A stretch of DNA of 64,000 nucleotides from Kroppenstedtia eburnea (GCF_013282215.1 NZ_CP048103.1:1-64000), one strand, 5' to 3'; shown: positions 14,639-24,041, counted from the stretch's first letter. The notes: generated by a model not told the origin, from the letters alone. Numbers and translations: made by a program.

Positions 14639-15919
14639 ATGTTGGATTTGAAGGTGTTGCGACAAGATCTGGAGCAGGTGCGCAAGAGACTGGAACATCG
14701 GGGGGAGGACATCAGCGGTCTGGACTCGGTGATCCGTCTGGATGAACGTCGACGGGAGTTGCTGAGGGAAACGGAACAATTGAAAAACCGACGCAATGTG
14801 GTCTCCAAGGAGGTTGCGCAGAAGAAGAAGGCGGGGGAAGAGGCTGCGGACACCATCGCCGAGATGAGACGTGTGGGGGACCGGATCAAGGAACTGGATG
14901 AAGAAGTGCGTCAGGTGGAGCGGGAACTGGACCATGTGTTGCTCACCTTGCCCAATCTGCCCCATGAGAGCGTCCCTGTCGGAGAGAGCGAAGAGGATAA
15001 TCAGCCTGTCCGCCATTGGGGGGAAGTTCCCCGGTGGAGCTTTGAGCCCAAGCCCCATTGGGAGTTGGCGACGGAATTGGATATCCTTGATTTTGAGCGT
15101 GCAGCCAAGGTGACCGGTTCCCGCTTTGTTTTTTACAAAGGGGCGGGGGCCCGTCTGGAGCGGGCATTGTTCAACTACATGCTGGATCTTCATACGAAAA
15201 AGAACGGCTACACGGAGATGATTCCGCCGTATATGGTGAACCGTGACAGCATGACCGGAACGGGACAACTCCCCAAATTTGCCGAAGATTCCTTTGCGGT
15301 GGCGGACACGGATTACTATCTGATTCCCACGGCGGAGGTGCCGGTGACCAACTTCCACCGGGGGGAGATCCTGTCCGCGGCGGAACTCCCTGTCAAATAC
15401 GCCGGGTTCAGTGCCAATTTCCGTTCCGAGGCCGGTTCGGCGGGACGGGACACCCGGGGTCTGATCCGCACCCACCAGTTTAACAAGGTGGAACTGGTGA
15501 AGCTGGTCAAACCGGAGGATTCCTACGATGAGTTGGAAAGCCTGGTTCAGGACGCGGAGATGGTGTTGCAGCAGTTGAGCCTTCCCTATCGGGTTCTGCT
15601 GATGTGCACGGCAGACCTCGGATTCACCGCCGCCAAGAAATACGATCTGGAAGTTTGGCTTCCCAGCTCGGGCACCTACCGGGAGATCTCCTCCTGCAGT
15701 AATTTCGAGGATTACCAGGCACGGCGGGCCAACATCCGCTTCCGCCGGGACGCCGGCTCCAAACCGGAGTTTGTCCATACCCTCAACGGGTCGGGTCTGG
15801 CGATCGGCCGGACGGTGGCCGCCCTGTTGGAACATTATCAGCAGGAAGACGGCAGCATCCGCATTCCGGAAGTGTTGCGTCCCTATATGGGAGGATTGGA
15901 GAAGATCGAAAAAGCTTGA
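14639..15919 (+). CDS. serS: Seryl-tRNA synthetase
   Basis: Class II synthetase charging tRNA-Ser with serine. N-terminal long coiled-coil arm (about residues 30-100, rich in E/K/R) that holds the tRNA variable arm, then the catalytic domain with motif 2 ([21 protein letters not shown]) and motif 3 ([16 protein letters not shown]). ATG 14639 lies 9 nt behind AGGAGG. Length 426 aa is normal. Controlled by the T-box upstream. Confidence 0.97.
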   Translation: MLDLKVLRQDLEQVRKRLEHRGEDISGLDSVIRLDERRRELLRETEQLKNRRNVVSKEVAQKKKAGEEAADTIAEMRRVGDRIKELDEEVRQVERELDHVLLTLPNLPHESVPVGESEEDNQPVRHWGEVPRWSFEPKPHWELATELDILDFERAAKVTGSRFVFYKGAGARLERALFNYMLDLHTKKNGYTEMIPPYMVNRDSMTGTGQLPKFAEDSFAVADTDYYLIPTAEVPVTNFHRGEILSAAELPVKYAGFSANFRSEAGSAGRDTRGLIRTHQFNKVELVKLVKPEDSYDELESLVQDAEMVLQQLSLPYRVLLMCTADLGFTAAKKYDLEVWLPSSGTYREISSCSNFEDYQARRANIRFRRDAGSKPEFVHTLNGSGLAIGRTVAALLEHYQQEDGSIRIPEVLRPYMGGLEKIEKA

Positions 15920-15930
15920 AACCGGCAAGG

Positions 15931-15956
15931 AGGGCTGTTACATACAGCCCTCTTGA
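15931..15956 (+). terminator. Hairpin after serS
   Basis: Stem AGGGCTGT/ACAGCCCT with a 5-nt loop, only a short T content behind it. It overlaps the -35 element of the next tRNA gene; it probably ends serS transcription but may be leaky. Confidence 0.5.
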
Positions 15957-15982
15957 CACAGACAGCGGTCCACCTCTATAAT
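15953..15982 (+). promoter_or_regulatory. Promoter of tRNA-Ser(UGA)
   Basis: TTGACA at 15953-15958 and TATAAT at 15977-15982, 18 bp apart, about 22 bp upstream of the tRNA. Confidence 0.8.
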
Positions 15983-16003
15983 GATATTCTGTATGAAGAA
16001 TGT

Positions 16004-16093
16004 GGAGAGGTGGCCGAGTGGTTGAAGGCAGCGGTCTTGAAAACCGCCGTACCCGCGAGGGTACCGTGGGTTCGAATCCCACCCTCTCTGCCA
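16004..16093 (+). tRNA. tRNA-Ser (anticodon UGA)
   Basis: 90-nt class II tRNA. Acceptor GGAGAGG with CCTCTCT, encoded CCA end, anticodon loop CTTGAAA inside stem CGGT/ACCG, long variable arm, T loop GGTTCGAATCC. Reads UCA and related serine codons. Confidence 0.97.
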
Positions 16094-16156
16094 TTTTCGG
16101 AAGTTCGGTTGTTTTTGCAACCTCAGTTGACTGAAATCGATGCTGTTTACCTGCGC

Positions 16157-16197
16157 AGAAGAAGTTGCCGGATGATTGGGCGACTTCTTTTTTTATA
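16157..16197 (+). terminator. Intrinsic terminator after tRNA-Ser(UGA)
   Basis: 11-bp stem AAGAAGTTGCC/GGGCGACTTCTT with a short loop and a run of T. It separates the tRNA from the minus-strand GerP-like gene. Confidence 0.85.
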
Positions 16198-16203
16198 TGG
16201 TGT

Positions 16204-16464
16204 TCAGGAGGTGGGGGCGGCCACAATATGGTTTGCACTGTGTCCGTCGGTTTGTTCCGAGGCGTCGATCTGGTCCGGATCATAAGTGATCTGTTTTTGC
16301 ATCGGCATGTAGGAGTCCCCGTCCACGATGGGGGAAGGGCCGGCGTTGGATTTGCTGGAGTTTCGGTTGGCGATGCCGCTGTTGCCGATGGCCACCGTGC
16401 TGGCGGTGGACATGGCTACAATCTTGATCGTGCCGATGTGGATGGAGATATTCATCTGGCTCAT
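16204..16464 (-). CDS. GerPA/GerPF-like spore germination protein
   Basis: 86-aa protein with the pattern of the GerPA/PF/PB family: IGTIKIVAMSTASTVAIGN, then asparagine and serine residues, and the terminal block IVDGDSYMP. Family members are made in the mother cell and help nutrients cross the spore coat. Start taken as the ATG closest to GGTGGGAAGGA; a GTG 12 bp upstream is in frame. It runs opposite to the next three similar genes. Confidence 0.7.
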   Translation of the reverse strand: MSQMNISIHIGTIKIVAMSTASTVAIGNSGIANRNSSKSNAGPSPIVDGDSYMPMQKQITYDPDQIDASEQTDGHSANHIVAAPTS

Positions 16465-16607
16465 ATTCCTTCCCACCTTTTTTCAAGGGAGTCTTGCCGG
16501 GCTTTTACCCAGTATATGCTCCCCGGCAAGGGAAGTGATTGTTCACCGATTGGGCGCAAAACATATACTATAACGGACAGTGAGCGAAATCAGACGGAGG
16601 GATCGAC

Positions 16608-16844
16608 ATGGGCCTGAAAACAGAAGTGGGACATCTGGATATCACCCGTTTCTCCTCGGAGTCGTGTCTGGTGATCGGGGATAACCTGGTTACCAGCCGT
16701 TCCAGACGGAAACGGAACTACGGCTTTGAACTGACCATGGATGGGGAGGTGGTTGCTCCTGTTCAGGAAGTGATCAATGTGGATCCGGACCGAAAGGATA
16801 TTTCGATTCAGTCCACGGCCAGCCGGGTAAGCTCCGTTTATTGA
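16608..16844 (+). CDS. Small protein in GerP-like cluster
   Basis: 78-aa protein of mixed charge (SESCLVIGDNLVTSRSRRKRNYGFEL), no membrane segment. It stands next to three GerPA/PF-like genes and carries the VIGD element of that group, so it is probably a spore-coat or germination protein of the GerPD/GerPE type. RBS CGGAGGGATCGAC precedes the ATG. The assignment rests mainly on context. Confidence 0.6.
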   Translation: MGLKTEVGHLDITRFSSESCLVIGDNLVTSRSRRKRNYGFELTMDGEVVAPVQEVINVDPDRKDISIQSTASRVSSVY

Positions 16845-16868
16845 ATGCACCAGGAAGGAGTTGGATCA

Positions 16869-17105
16869 ATGCCCGCATTTTTCAATGTCGGTTTATTCAA
16901 AAATGACCAGGTGCAGACCGGTGGTTCGGTTGGTTTTGGGCAAAATATCATCCAGAACCGGAACGCCTCTAAATTTAATCAAGGTTCCACCAATGTGGGT
17001 GACGGGATTAATGCTCTTCCGATCGCCTTGCATCTGAATGGGGATCCGGATTTTCAGGATCAGTTTAACCTCGACACTAATAACCTTGGCACGGGTCAGG
17101 TGTAG
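16869..17105 (+). CDS. GerPA/GerPF-like spore germination protein
   Basis: 78-aa protein beginning MPAFFNVGLFKNDQVQTGGSV, then IIQNRNASKFNQGSTNVGDG, the repeated Asn/Gln/Gly pattern of the GerPA/PF family. RBS AAGGAG lies 8 nt upstream. It shares the internal VQNRN/IIQNRN motif with the next gene, so the two are tandem duplicates. Confidence 0.75.
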   Translation: MPAFFNVGLFKNDQVQTGGSVGFGQNIIQNRNASKFNQGSTNVGDGINALPIALHLNGDPDFQDQFNLDTNNLGTGQV

Positions 17106-17110
17106 GATGG

Positions 17111-17347
17111 ATGCCGGCCCATATCAGTGTCGGCGTAATCAAAAACAACAACCTGAGTCAGGGAGCGACGATCACCCTGGGGGTGAATGTGGTCCAGAAC
17201 CGCAATTCCACCAAACAGAATATCGGAAATTTCGTAATCGGGGATGGATACCAGTATCTGCCGACTGGTGAGGTGACCAACCAGGACGGTGATATTCAGG
17301 ATAATCAGAGCATCGACTTTAACAACCACGCCGGAATCCAGGTGTAA
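17111..17347 (+). CDS. GerPA/GerPF-like spore germination protein
   Basis: 78-aa paralogue of the preceding gene, same length and layout: MPAHISVGVIKNNNLSQGA, then VVQNRNSTKQNIGNFVIGDG. It lies 5 bp behind its twin, so both should be one transcript, likely expressed late in sporulation (inference from the family). Confidence 0.75.
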   Translation: MPAHISVGVIKNNNLSQGATITLGVNVVQNRNSTKQNIGNFVIGDGYQYLPTGEVTNQDGDIQDNQSIDFNNHAGIQV

Positions 17348-17459
17348 TCACCCTCTCCGCACCACTGCTCTCCCCCCTGCATAGAATGAGATGGGCATTC
17401 GGCCATCCGGTCCATCACCGGAGGGCCGAATCAACATCTCCGTCTGGGGGGAATTCATC

Positions 17460-19304
17460 ATGTGCGGGATTACCGGTTGGATCGATTGGAATCGGGACCT
17501 GAGCGGGGAACGACAAACATTGGAAGGGATGAATCAGCAACTGGTATGCCATGGTCCGGACGGGGAAGGGATTTGGCAATCCCGACAGGCAGGTCTGTGT
17601 CACCGGCAGTTGCTCGGGACCGACCCCGAGGGCGTCTCCCAACCGATGGTGCGTCGATTCGGGAACAGGCATCTGGTCATCACCTTTCACGGGAGACTGT
17701 TCGACACAGGGGATTTATACCGGGAATTGAAATCCCGGGGATACCCCGTGCACAGCCCTTCCGGCCCGGAATTGGTCTTGGCCGCTTATGCGGAATGGGG
17801 GGATGCGGCTCCCGAACACTTGGATGGAATTTTTGCCTTCGCAATTTGGGATGAAACGGAGCAAAGCCTGTTCATGGCCCGGGACCGGTTCGGGATCAAG
17901 CCTCTCTTTTATACCGAGAGAGCAGGGGGATTCTTGTTTGCTTCCAAGTTGAAAGCATTGTTGGCCCATCCCGGGGTGGCACCGGAAGTGGATGGGGAGG
18001 GTTTGGCAGAAGTGCTGGTGATGGGGCCCTCCCGAACCCCCGGACACGGGGTGTTCAAGGGAATCAAGGAACTTTTGCCCGGTTATGCGCTCAGGGCGAA
18101 CCGGAGTGGAATTCACCGGCATCCCTACTGGAGACTGGAGAGCCGAACCCATGCCGATGACTTGGAGACCACAATTCAACGCGTCCGGGAGCTGTTTATG
18201 GATGCGGTTCGACACCAGATGGAATCCGATGTGCCGGTGGGAGCGATGCTGTCGGGAGGACTCGACTCCAGTGCCATCTCCGCCTGTGCCGCTGAGATTC
18301 TCCATCAGGAGGGGAAGGGACCGCTGCCAACCTTTTCCCTGGATTACGTGGGAAACGACCGCTATTTCCGACCCAATGAATTTCAGCCCCATGCCGACGC
18401 TCCCTGGGTGAGTCGAATGGTGGATCGGATCGGCTCCCGGCACCATGAAGTCCTGATCGATACCCCTGACTTGGTGACGGCGCTGGAGGATGCCGTCAAA
18501 GCCCGTGATCTGCCGGGAATGGCCGATGTGGATTCATCGATGATCCTGTTTTGCAGGGAAATCAAAAAACAGGCGATGGTGGTCCTCTCAGGAGAATGCG
18601 CTGACGAGGTGTTCGGAGGATACCCTTGGTTCCACCGGCGGGAGCTGGTCGACGCCGACACCTTTCCCTGGGCCCGGCTGACCGATCAGAGGATCCGGTT
18701 TCTCTCGCCGGAGGTGATTCAGCAGATCCGACCTTTGGAGTATGTGAGGGATCGCTACCGGGAGGCCCTGGCCGGGGTCTCCCGGCTGCCGGGGGAGGAT
18801 CCGGAGGAAGCGCGAATCCGGGAGATTTTCCATCTCAACCTGACCCGCTGGATGCCCACGTTGGTCGATCGGTTGGACCGGATGAGTATGGCAGCTGGAC
18901 TTGAAGTGCGGGTTCCCTTTTGTGACCACCGCCTGGTGGAATACATCTGGAACGTCCCCTGGTCGATGAAAAGGAGTGAAGGAAGGGAAAAAGGGCTGTT
19001 GCGAAAAGCGATGGCGGGCATTCTGCCGGAGGATGTTTTGTGGCGGAAAAAGAGCCCCTTTCCCAAGACTCACCACCCTGTCTATCTGAAACAGGTGGTG
19101 GAGCGGGCGCTGGGGATCCTGGATGAGGGAACCTCACCGGTGCTGGATCTCCTCGATCTCGACGCCTGGCGGCGGTTTGCCGATCAGGATTTGAAGGGGA
19201 TCCACTTTCCCTGGTTCGGCCAATTGATGAACGTTCCCCAGTGGTTCGCCTATCTGATTCAGTTGGATCAGTGGATGAAAGAGTACCGCGTGATCATCAA
19301 GTAA
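17460..19304 (+). CDS. asnB: Asparagine synthetase (glutamine-hydrolysing)
   Basis: Makes asparagine from aspartate, ATP and glutamine. The start at 17460 places Cys2 (MCGITGW) as the N-terminal glutaminase nucleophile; longer in-frame starts would bury it. Synthetase domain: ATP-binding SGGLDSSAISA (about 265), LSGECADEVFGGYPWFH (about 380), and R/D motifs in the C-terminal half. Length about 614 aa is normal for AsnB/AsnO. A terminator follows. In sporulating Bacillus the equivalent copy, AsnO, acts in sporulation; the neighbouring GerP genes fit, but this is inference. Confidence 0.93.
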   Translation: MCGITGWIDWNRDLSGERQTLEGMNQQLVCHGPDGEGIWQSRQAGLCHRQLLGTDPEGVSQPMVRRFGNRHLVITFHGRLFDTGDLYRELKSRGYPVHSPSGPELVLAAYAEWGDAAPEHLDGIFAFAIWDETEQSLFMARDRFGIKPLFYTERAGGFLFASKLKALLAHPGVAPEVDGEGLAEVLVMGPSRTPGHGVFKGIKELLPGYALRANRSGIHRHPYWRLESRTHADDLETTIQRVRELFMDAVRHQMESDVPVGAMLSGGLDSSAISACAAEILHQEGKGPLPTFSLDYVGNDRYFRPNEFQPHADAPWVSRMVDRIGSRHHEVLIDTPDLVTALEDAVKARDLPGMADVDSSMILFCREIKKQAMVVLSGECADEVFGGYPWFHRRELVDADTFPWARLTDQRIRFLSPEVIQQIRPLEYVRDRYREALAGVSRLPGEDPEEARIREIFHLNLTRWMPTLVDRLDRMSMAAGLEVRVPFCDHRLVEYIWNVPWSMKRSEGREKGLLRKAMAGILPEDVLWRKKSPFPKTHHPVYLKQVVERALGILDEGTSPVLDLLDLDAWRRFADQDLKGIHFPWFGQLMNVPQWFAYLIQLDQWMKEYRVIIK

Positions 19305-19317
19305 TATTCCGGGGATG

Positions 19318-19350
19318 ACCGCCGCCCCTTGAAGCGGCGGTGTTTTTTTT
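19318..19350 (+). terminator. Intrinsic terminator after asnB
   Basis: Perfect stem ACCGCCGC/GCGGCGGT with an 8-nt loop, then GTTTTTTTT. Confidence 0.93.
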
Positions 19351-19461
19351 ATGGGCAAAAATAAACGGAGTTTTTGTCGAAAGGGTGTTAAAATGCGAAC
19401 ATAGGTTCTATAATTGAGACAAGGACGGAACCCGCCCCACCTTCAAAAAGGGGGAGATCTG

Positions 19462-19590
19462 ATGGAAAAGTGGGTTCAATTGCTGGTGGCGGTCGTGTCG
19501 CTGGTAAGGGTTCTTCTGGAATTACCGGAGACTCTGTTCAAATGGAAAAAACGGCACCGGAAACAGGGGCGCGGCCAAGGCAGGCGCTGA
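19462..19590 (+). CDS. Small basic membrane peptide
   Basis: 42-aa ORF: one hydrophobic helix (VQLLVAVVSLVRVLLEL) followed by a strongly basic tail (KWKKRHRKQGRGQGRR). GGGGGAG lies 8 nt before the ATG, and TATAAT near 19411 with a plausible -35 upstream gives it a promoter of its own. No family recognised; layout resembles small membrane-active peptides. Confidence 0.55.
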   Translation: MEKWVQLLVAVVSLVRVLLELPETLFKWKKRHRKQGRGQGRR

Positions 19591-19686
19591 TGCTCCGGAA
19601 GGGCAGTCGTCCGGATCAGGGTGGCTGCTCTTTGGTGGGGGTTGCATGCCATGACTTCCGTCTGGTATGATATAGGTTGAAAACAT

Positions 19687-19762
19687 ACGCCCGTAGCTCA
19701 GTGGATAGAGCAGTGGTTTCCTAAACCACGTGTCGGAGGTTCGATTCCTCTCGGGCGTGCCA
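19687..19762 (+). tRNA. tRNA-Arg (anticodon CCU)
   Basis: 76-nt tRNA: acceptor ACGCCCG/CGGGCGT, anticodon loop TTCCTAA in stem GTGGT/ACCAC, T loop GGTTCGATTCC, encoded CCA. Reads AGG. Confidence 0.96.
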
Positions 19763-19835
19763 GAACAGTCAGAGCCTCCCTGTTCAAGGGGAGGCGTTTC
19801 TTATGCATGGAAAAAAACGGGGGAGGTTGAGACGG

Positions 19836-20438
19836 ATGCGCCCGGAAACCATTGAACAGATCTTTCAGTCGGCAGTCGAAGTTTTTGCTCACAGCGGCTT
19901 TGAGAGAGCCAAGATGGATGAGATTGCACGTCGGGCCGGGGTGGCCAAAGGGACGATCTACTATCATTTCAAGGGCAAGGAAGAGCTGTTCGTCGCCCTG
20001 ATGAATGACGGCATGGAACGGCTTATGGACCGGCTGCGGCGGCGGATAGAGGAGACGGAGGATCCGGTCCAGCAATTGGAGCGTCTGTTGGAGGGCCTGG
20101 TGGAATACCTTTACCATAACGGAACCTTTGCCAAACTGTTGATCAGTGAAACCTGGGGCTCCATTGAACGGCAGCATGAGTTTCGCGCCCGCATTCGTGA
20201 ATTGGTGGAACTGATCGAAGATGTGTTGGACCGGGGGGTCTCCGGTGGCAGCTTTCTTCCGGTGAAAGGGCATGATACCGCCGTCGCCATTTTCGGAGCG
20301 GCCAGTGTGGCTGTATTGCAGGATCTCTTTCGTGACCCCGATGAAAAACCGGACCCTGAAGAGCGGATAGGCGAAGTGGCGGATCATCTAAAACAATTGA
20401 TTTACAAAGGCGTAGTCGTCTCCCGGCAAGGAAAATAA
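19836..20438 (+). CDS. TetR-family transcriptional regulator
   Basis: 200-aa regulator with the TetR helix-turn-helix MDEIARRAGVAKGTIYYHFKGKEELF near the N-terminus and a helical ligand domain. ATG 19836 sits behind GGGAGG; an in-frame ATG at 19803 is possible. It lies 100 bp upstream of a YhgE/Pip membrane protein, with a palindromic operator between them, so it probably represses that gene (and perhaps itself). Confidence 0.9.
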   Translation: MRPETIEQIFQSAVEVFAHSGFERAKMDEIARRAGVAKGTIYYHFKGKEELFVALMNDGMERLMDRLRRRIEETEDPVQQLERLLEGLVEYLYHNGTFAKLLISETWGSIERQHEFRARIRELVELIEDVLDRGVSGGSFLPVKGHDTAVAIFGAASVAVLQDLFRDPDEKPDPEERIGEVADHLKQLIYKGVVVSRQGK

Positions 20439-20463
20439 CCCTTTTCAAAAGGGAGTGTTCATT

Positions 20464-20496
20464 ATATAATCCGAATTGAACTGACTGGTCAGTTCA
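20464..20496 (+). promoter_or_regulatory. Promoter -10 and TetR-type operator before yhgE-like gene
   Basis: A TATAAT-like -10 (20464-20469) is followed at 20477-20496 by the inverted repeat TGAACTGAC-TG-GTCAGTTCA, with 9-bp perfect arms. Position next to a tetR gene and downstream of the -10 fits a repressor site that blocks transcription of the membrane protein gene. Inference from layout. Confidence 0.75.
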
Positions 20497-20541
20497 TATC
20501 CGTGGGAAATCGGGTCGAAGAAGAAGGAGGCGTTTTTCTCC

Positions 20542-22695
20542 ATGGGGTTATTGCGAAAAAGGAGAGAGACCACACTTGCGTTAAATGAAATGATCTGGAA
20601 AGAGCGTAAGCTGATTGTGGTGATTCTGGGTATTCTTTGTATCCCTCTTTTATATAGCGGAATTTACCTGACGGCCTTTTTTGATCCCTATGATCAGATG
20701 GAAAACCTGTCCGTGGCTGTGGTCAATGAAGACCGGGGAGCCAAGAATGACGGTGAACACGTCAATGTGGGAAAAGAACTGGTCGAGCGTCTGCAGGATG
20801 ACGATCAGTTCGGATGGAAATTTGTGAACCGGACGGAGATGGAGGAGGGCCTGGAGAAAGGACGGTACCACTTGGCGGTGGTGATCCCGGAAGACTTCTC
20901 CCGTCACGCCACCAGTTTGCAGGATCCCAAGCCCCTGAAAGGCAAGCTGGAATATCGTGTGAACGAAGGAGCCAACTATCTCTCTTCCCAAATCGGTCAG
21001 CGGATGATCGACGGATTGCAGGATAATGTCAAAGAGAAGTTGATTCACGCCTATGCGGAAGCTCTTTTTGACGAGGTGGAGGAATCTGCCGATCAATTGG
21101 ATGAAGCTTCGGAGGGTGCTTCGGAACTGGCAGGGGCGACCGGAAAAGCGAAGAATGCAACGGGCCGGCTGGAGGAAGGAGCGATTCAACTGGCCTCCGG
21201 AGTGCACCAGTTGGATCAGGCCATCGGCAGGTTGGCCGCAGGTGTCGGCGAATTGGTGAAGGGTCTGAACACTGCGGAAACCGGCGCGGAGCAGCTGCAA
21301 TCCGGAGCCGGTAAGTTGGACAACGGCCTCGGACAATTGGAATCGGGGATTGAAAAAGGGATGAAGGACCTGCCCCGTCTGAAAGAAGGAGCAGAACAGA
21401 TCCGGGACGGAATCGGCAAGTTCAAAGATATTATTCACAATCCGAAACTGGAACGGGGTGCGGGGGCCATTTCGGAGATTGCCCGCAAATTGCAGGGACA
21501 CAGCAGTGAGGCGGATCGTCGCTATGAACAGATGATTCAAAAACACCCCGAACTGGCCGATGATCCTGATGTGGTTCAACTGAAGAAGGCGCTGGACAAC
21601 AATCGAAGAGAACATGCCAGCCTGCTGGACCGTGCGGCCCGTTTGGAACAGGATCTGAAACAGGCGCAAAACTCCATCGATCGGATGTACGGGGGTCAAA
21701 CCCAAGTGGTGGATGGAATCGGGGCGATTCAGAAAGGGATGGACCAGCAACTGAAAGGAGTGAAGGAACTTCACTCCGGTGCCTCTCTCCTGTCCACGAA
21801 ACTGGGAGAGCTGAAGGAAGGTCTTGACAAATTGGTGGCTGGAGGGAAACAGCTGGATCAAGGAGTGGGACAGTTGGCGCTGGCACCGGGAAAACTGTCT
21901 GACGGTCTGGTCAAGCTTTCCGCCGGATTGAAGGAACTCTCTCAAGGGTTGGGCAAAATTTCCGATGGGCAAAACACCTTGGCCGACAAGCTGGCCGAAG
22001 GGGTGGATGCGGCGCGGGAGGCGCTGGAAGGAAAGGGGCTGAAGGCGGACCAGATGGCCGATCCGGTCCAGGTGGATAAAGATCGGGTTCATCAGGTTCC
22101 CAATTATGCCACCGGTTTTGCACCCTATTTCATCTCCCTGTCTCTCTGGGTGGGAGCGATGATTTTCTTTACCGTCATGGATCTGAAACGGCCGTTGCTC
22201 GGGAATGACACCCGGCCCTTCTCAGGCCTGTCCGCCCTGTTAATGGGCACCCTGCAGGCGCTGCTGCTCATTTTGGTCCTGATTCACTTTGTGGGGATTG
22301 AACCGGTGCATGAAGGCTGGCTCTACCTCTTTGCAGTGATTACGGGCATCGTGTTTACATCGATCAATCACTTCCTGGTCTCCGCATTTAAGGATGTGGG
22401 ACGCTTTATCGCGATTTTGCTTCTGATGTTTCAACTCACCTCCAGCTCAGGCACCTATACAGTGGATCTGTTGCCCTCCTTTTTCCAGGGAATCAGTCCC
22501 TTCTTGCCCATGACATATTCCATTGAGGGTTTGCGGGCGGTCATCTCCACAGGGGATACGGCGGTGATCATGGAGAAGGCCCAAATCCTGCTCGGAATCG
22601 GGATCGCGGCTTGGCTGTTGCGTAAGTTGGCGGAATGGCTGTGGCGGACCCTGCCTGGCAAGTTGAAATCGAAGGCGGCGGTTGACAACGGGTAA
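20542..22695 (+). CDS. YhgE/Pip-family membrane protein
   Basis: 717-aa membrane protein. One N-terminal membrane helix (LIVVILGILCIPLLYSGIYL), a long extracellular helical part with repeated hydrophobic-Gly motifs such as LQSGAGKLDNGLGQLESG (about residues 190-490), and five or six membrane helices at the C-terminus resembling an ABC-2 permease. The family includes phage-infection protein Pip and EsaA-like secretion-associated proteins. No ABC ATPase is adjacent. RBS AAGGAGG. Probably under the TetR regulator upstream. Confidence 0.87.
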   Translation: MGLLRKRRETTLALNEMIWKERKLIVVILGILCIPLLYSGIYLTAFFDPYDQMENLSVAVVNEDRGAKNDGEHVNVGKELVERLQDDDQFGWKFVNRTEMEEGLEKGRYHLAVVIPEDFSRHATSLQDPKPLKGKLEYRVNEGANYLSSQIGQRMIDGLQDNVKEKLIHAYAEALFDEVEESADQLDEASEGASELAGATGKAKNATGRLEEGAIQLASGVHQLDQAIGRLAAGVGELVKGLNTAETGAEQLQSGAGKLDNGLGQLESGIEKGMKDLPRLKEGAEQIRDGIGKFKDIIHNPKLERGAGAISEIARKLQGHSSEADRRYEQMIQKHPELADDPDVVQLKKALDNNRREHASLLDRAARLEQDLKQAQNSIDRMYGGQTQVVDGIGAIQKGMDQQLKGVKELHSGASLLSTKLGELKEGLDKLVAGGKQLDQGVGQLALAPGKLSDGLVKLSAGLKELSQGLGKISDGQNTLADKLAEGVDAAREALEGKGLKADQMADPVQVDKDRVHQVPNYATGFAPYFISLSLWVGAMIFFTVMDLKRPLLGNDTRPFSGLSALLMGTLQALLLILVLIHFVGIEPVHEGWLYLFAVITGIVFTSINHFLVSAFKDVGRFIAILLLMFQLTSSSGTYTVDLLPSFFQGISPFLPMTYSIEGLRAVISTGDTAVIMEKAQILLGIGIAAWLLRKLAEWLWRTLPGKLKSKAAVDNG

Positions 22696-22753
22696 GAAAT
22701 CAAGCGAGGCATGGTGAGCGGAAAGGTAAGACCGAAATCAGAGAAAAAAGGAC

Positions 22754-22790
22754 CCGCCCGTCTCCTTTCTATGGAGACGGGCGGTTTTTT
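22754..22790 (+). terminator. Intrinsic terminator after the yhgE-like gene
   Basis: 12-bp perfect stem CCGCCCGTCTCC/GGAGACGGGCGG and six T. Confidence 0.93.
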
Positions 22791-22981
22791 GCTTCAGCGG
22801 CTACTCTGTTGGATGGGAAAACTCCAGGGAAAAGCATGGGAAGTGAACCGTGAGGAAACCGTAAAAAAGCACCTCTGATGCGTACCGGGCCATTTTGTAA
22901 ATGAGTAGATCCCGGGGCAAAAGGACACCATGATAGTGCCCCCCTCAGGGGCAATAGTAATCCACGGGGAAAGGAAGAAGA

Positions 22982-23359
22982 GTGGTGAGGGTCGTTAAAG
23001 CGTTGTTGATAAAATTTGCCATGACATTCGTTATATTGTGGCTGGTTTTAGCATCTTTTCGTATCGTCTCCTTTTCGTCAGTCATCACCACAAGCATTGT
23101 GCTGACTGTTGTTTCGTTTTTAATCGGAGATTTGTTGATCCTGCCCAGACTTGGAAATGCCGTGGCGACGATGGCCGACCTGGCTCTCACCTGGTTTGGA
23201 ATTTGGGTGTTGGCTCCTGGTCTGCTTGGGCCATTAGTTCCGCTGGGAGCCGCCTCTTTCATGTCCGCTTTTTTTATCGCGATGGGGGAAATATTGTTTC
23301 ACAAGTATATGAAGAATCAGGTGTTCATGGACCCTGTCCGGGTTACGGACGAACCTTGA
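22982..23359 (+). CDS. DUF2512 (YndM-like) membrane protein
   Basis: 125-aa protein with four predicted membrane helices (FVILWLVLASFRIV, SIVLTVVSFLIGDLLILP, ALTWFGIWVLAPGLL, SFMSAFFIAMGEILFHKY) matching the YndM/DUF2512 family of spore-formers. Function unknown. GTG start behind GGAAAGGAAG. Bases 22800-22981 upstream hold no recognisable gene. Confidence 0.8.
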   Translation: MVRVVKALLIKFAMTFVILWLVLASFRIVSFSSVITTSIVLTVVSFLIGDLLILPRLGNAVATMADLALTWFGIWVLAPGLLGPLVPLGAASFMSAFFIAMGEILFHKYMKNQVFMDPVRVTDEP

Positions 23360-23400
23360 CACTAGAAGCGTTGTGAAAAAGCCATTCATACCCATAGGGC

Positions 23401-23597
23401 ACAAGTCTCGCCAGGTCACTCCGTTCCCGGTCTCGCTATGCACTCACCAGTACAAGTCTCGCTAGGGGGCTTTCGCCCCCGGTCTCGCTATGCACTCACC
23501 AGTACAAGTCTCGCCAGGGGGCTTTCGCCCCCGGTCTCGCTATGCACTCACCAGTACAAGTCTCGCCAGGGGGCTTTCGCCCCCGGTCTCGCTATGT
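23401..23597. repeat. Four tandem 51-52 bp repeats with hairpins
   Basis: Unit starts at 23401, 23452, 23504 and 23556, each beginning ACAAGTCTCGC and (except the last, truncated) ending CACTCACCAGT. Copies 2-4 contain the hairpin GGGGGCTTTCGCCCCC; copy 1 has a diverged centre. The array is intergenic behind the DUF2512 gene. Confidence 0.9.
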
Positions 23598-23605
23598 AGG
23601 GAGGG

Positions 23606-23667
23606 TTGGGTTTCACATGGAGTGATTTTGGATCGTAAGAACAACGAAAACGACATGTGAAACCCAA
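23606..23667. repeat. Inverted repeat, 14-bp arms
   Basis: TTGGGTTTCACATG at 23606-23619 and its exact complement CATGTGAAACCCAA at 23654-23667 enclose 34 bp. It follows the tandem repeats directly. It could form a cruciform or be the ends of a tiny decayed element. Bases 23668-24040 hold nothing recognisable. Confidence 0.75.
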
Positions 23668-24041
23668 TCCCGACCGCCTTCAAACGCACTAAATCACAAT
23701 GCTTCCAGGGCGTGGCAGGTCAATTCAATTTTCCGTGGAATGTGAGACGTTGTGAGAGTAACAGAGGGGACCGGCTCGGCCGAGAGATTTATCAGACACA
23801 CCCTAAGCATCCCCACAAGGGACACCGAACAACGCTCGCTTTCATCCCAACCCTCAAGGGCTGGGTTTTCTCACTCCCCTTTTATAAACAGGGGGAATGT
23901 TGCCGCGGCGACAGGGAAGGGATGTGATTGGACGCCTACCGGCGGGAAACCGATCCCGCTTCCAGTGGTCACAATGGTCGCCCGGGCAGAGCATGGTTCC
24001 ATGATCAAAGCTGAATCGACAAGGGAAAGTGGAAGGATCAG

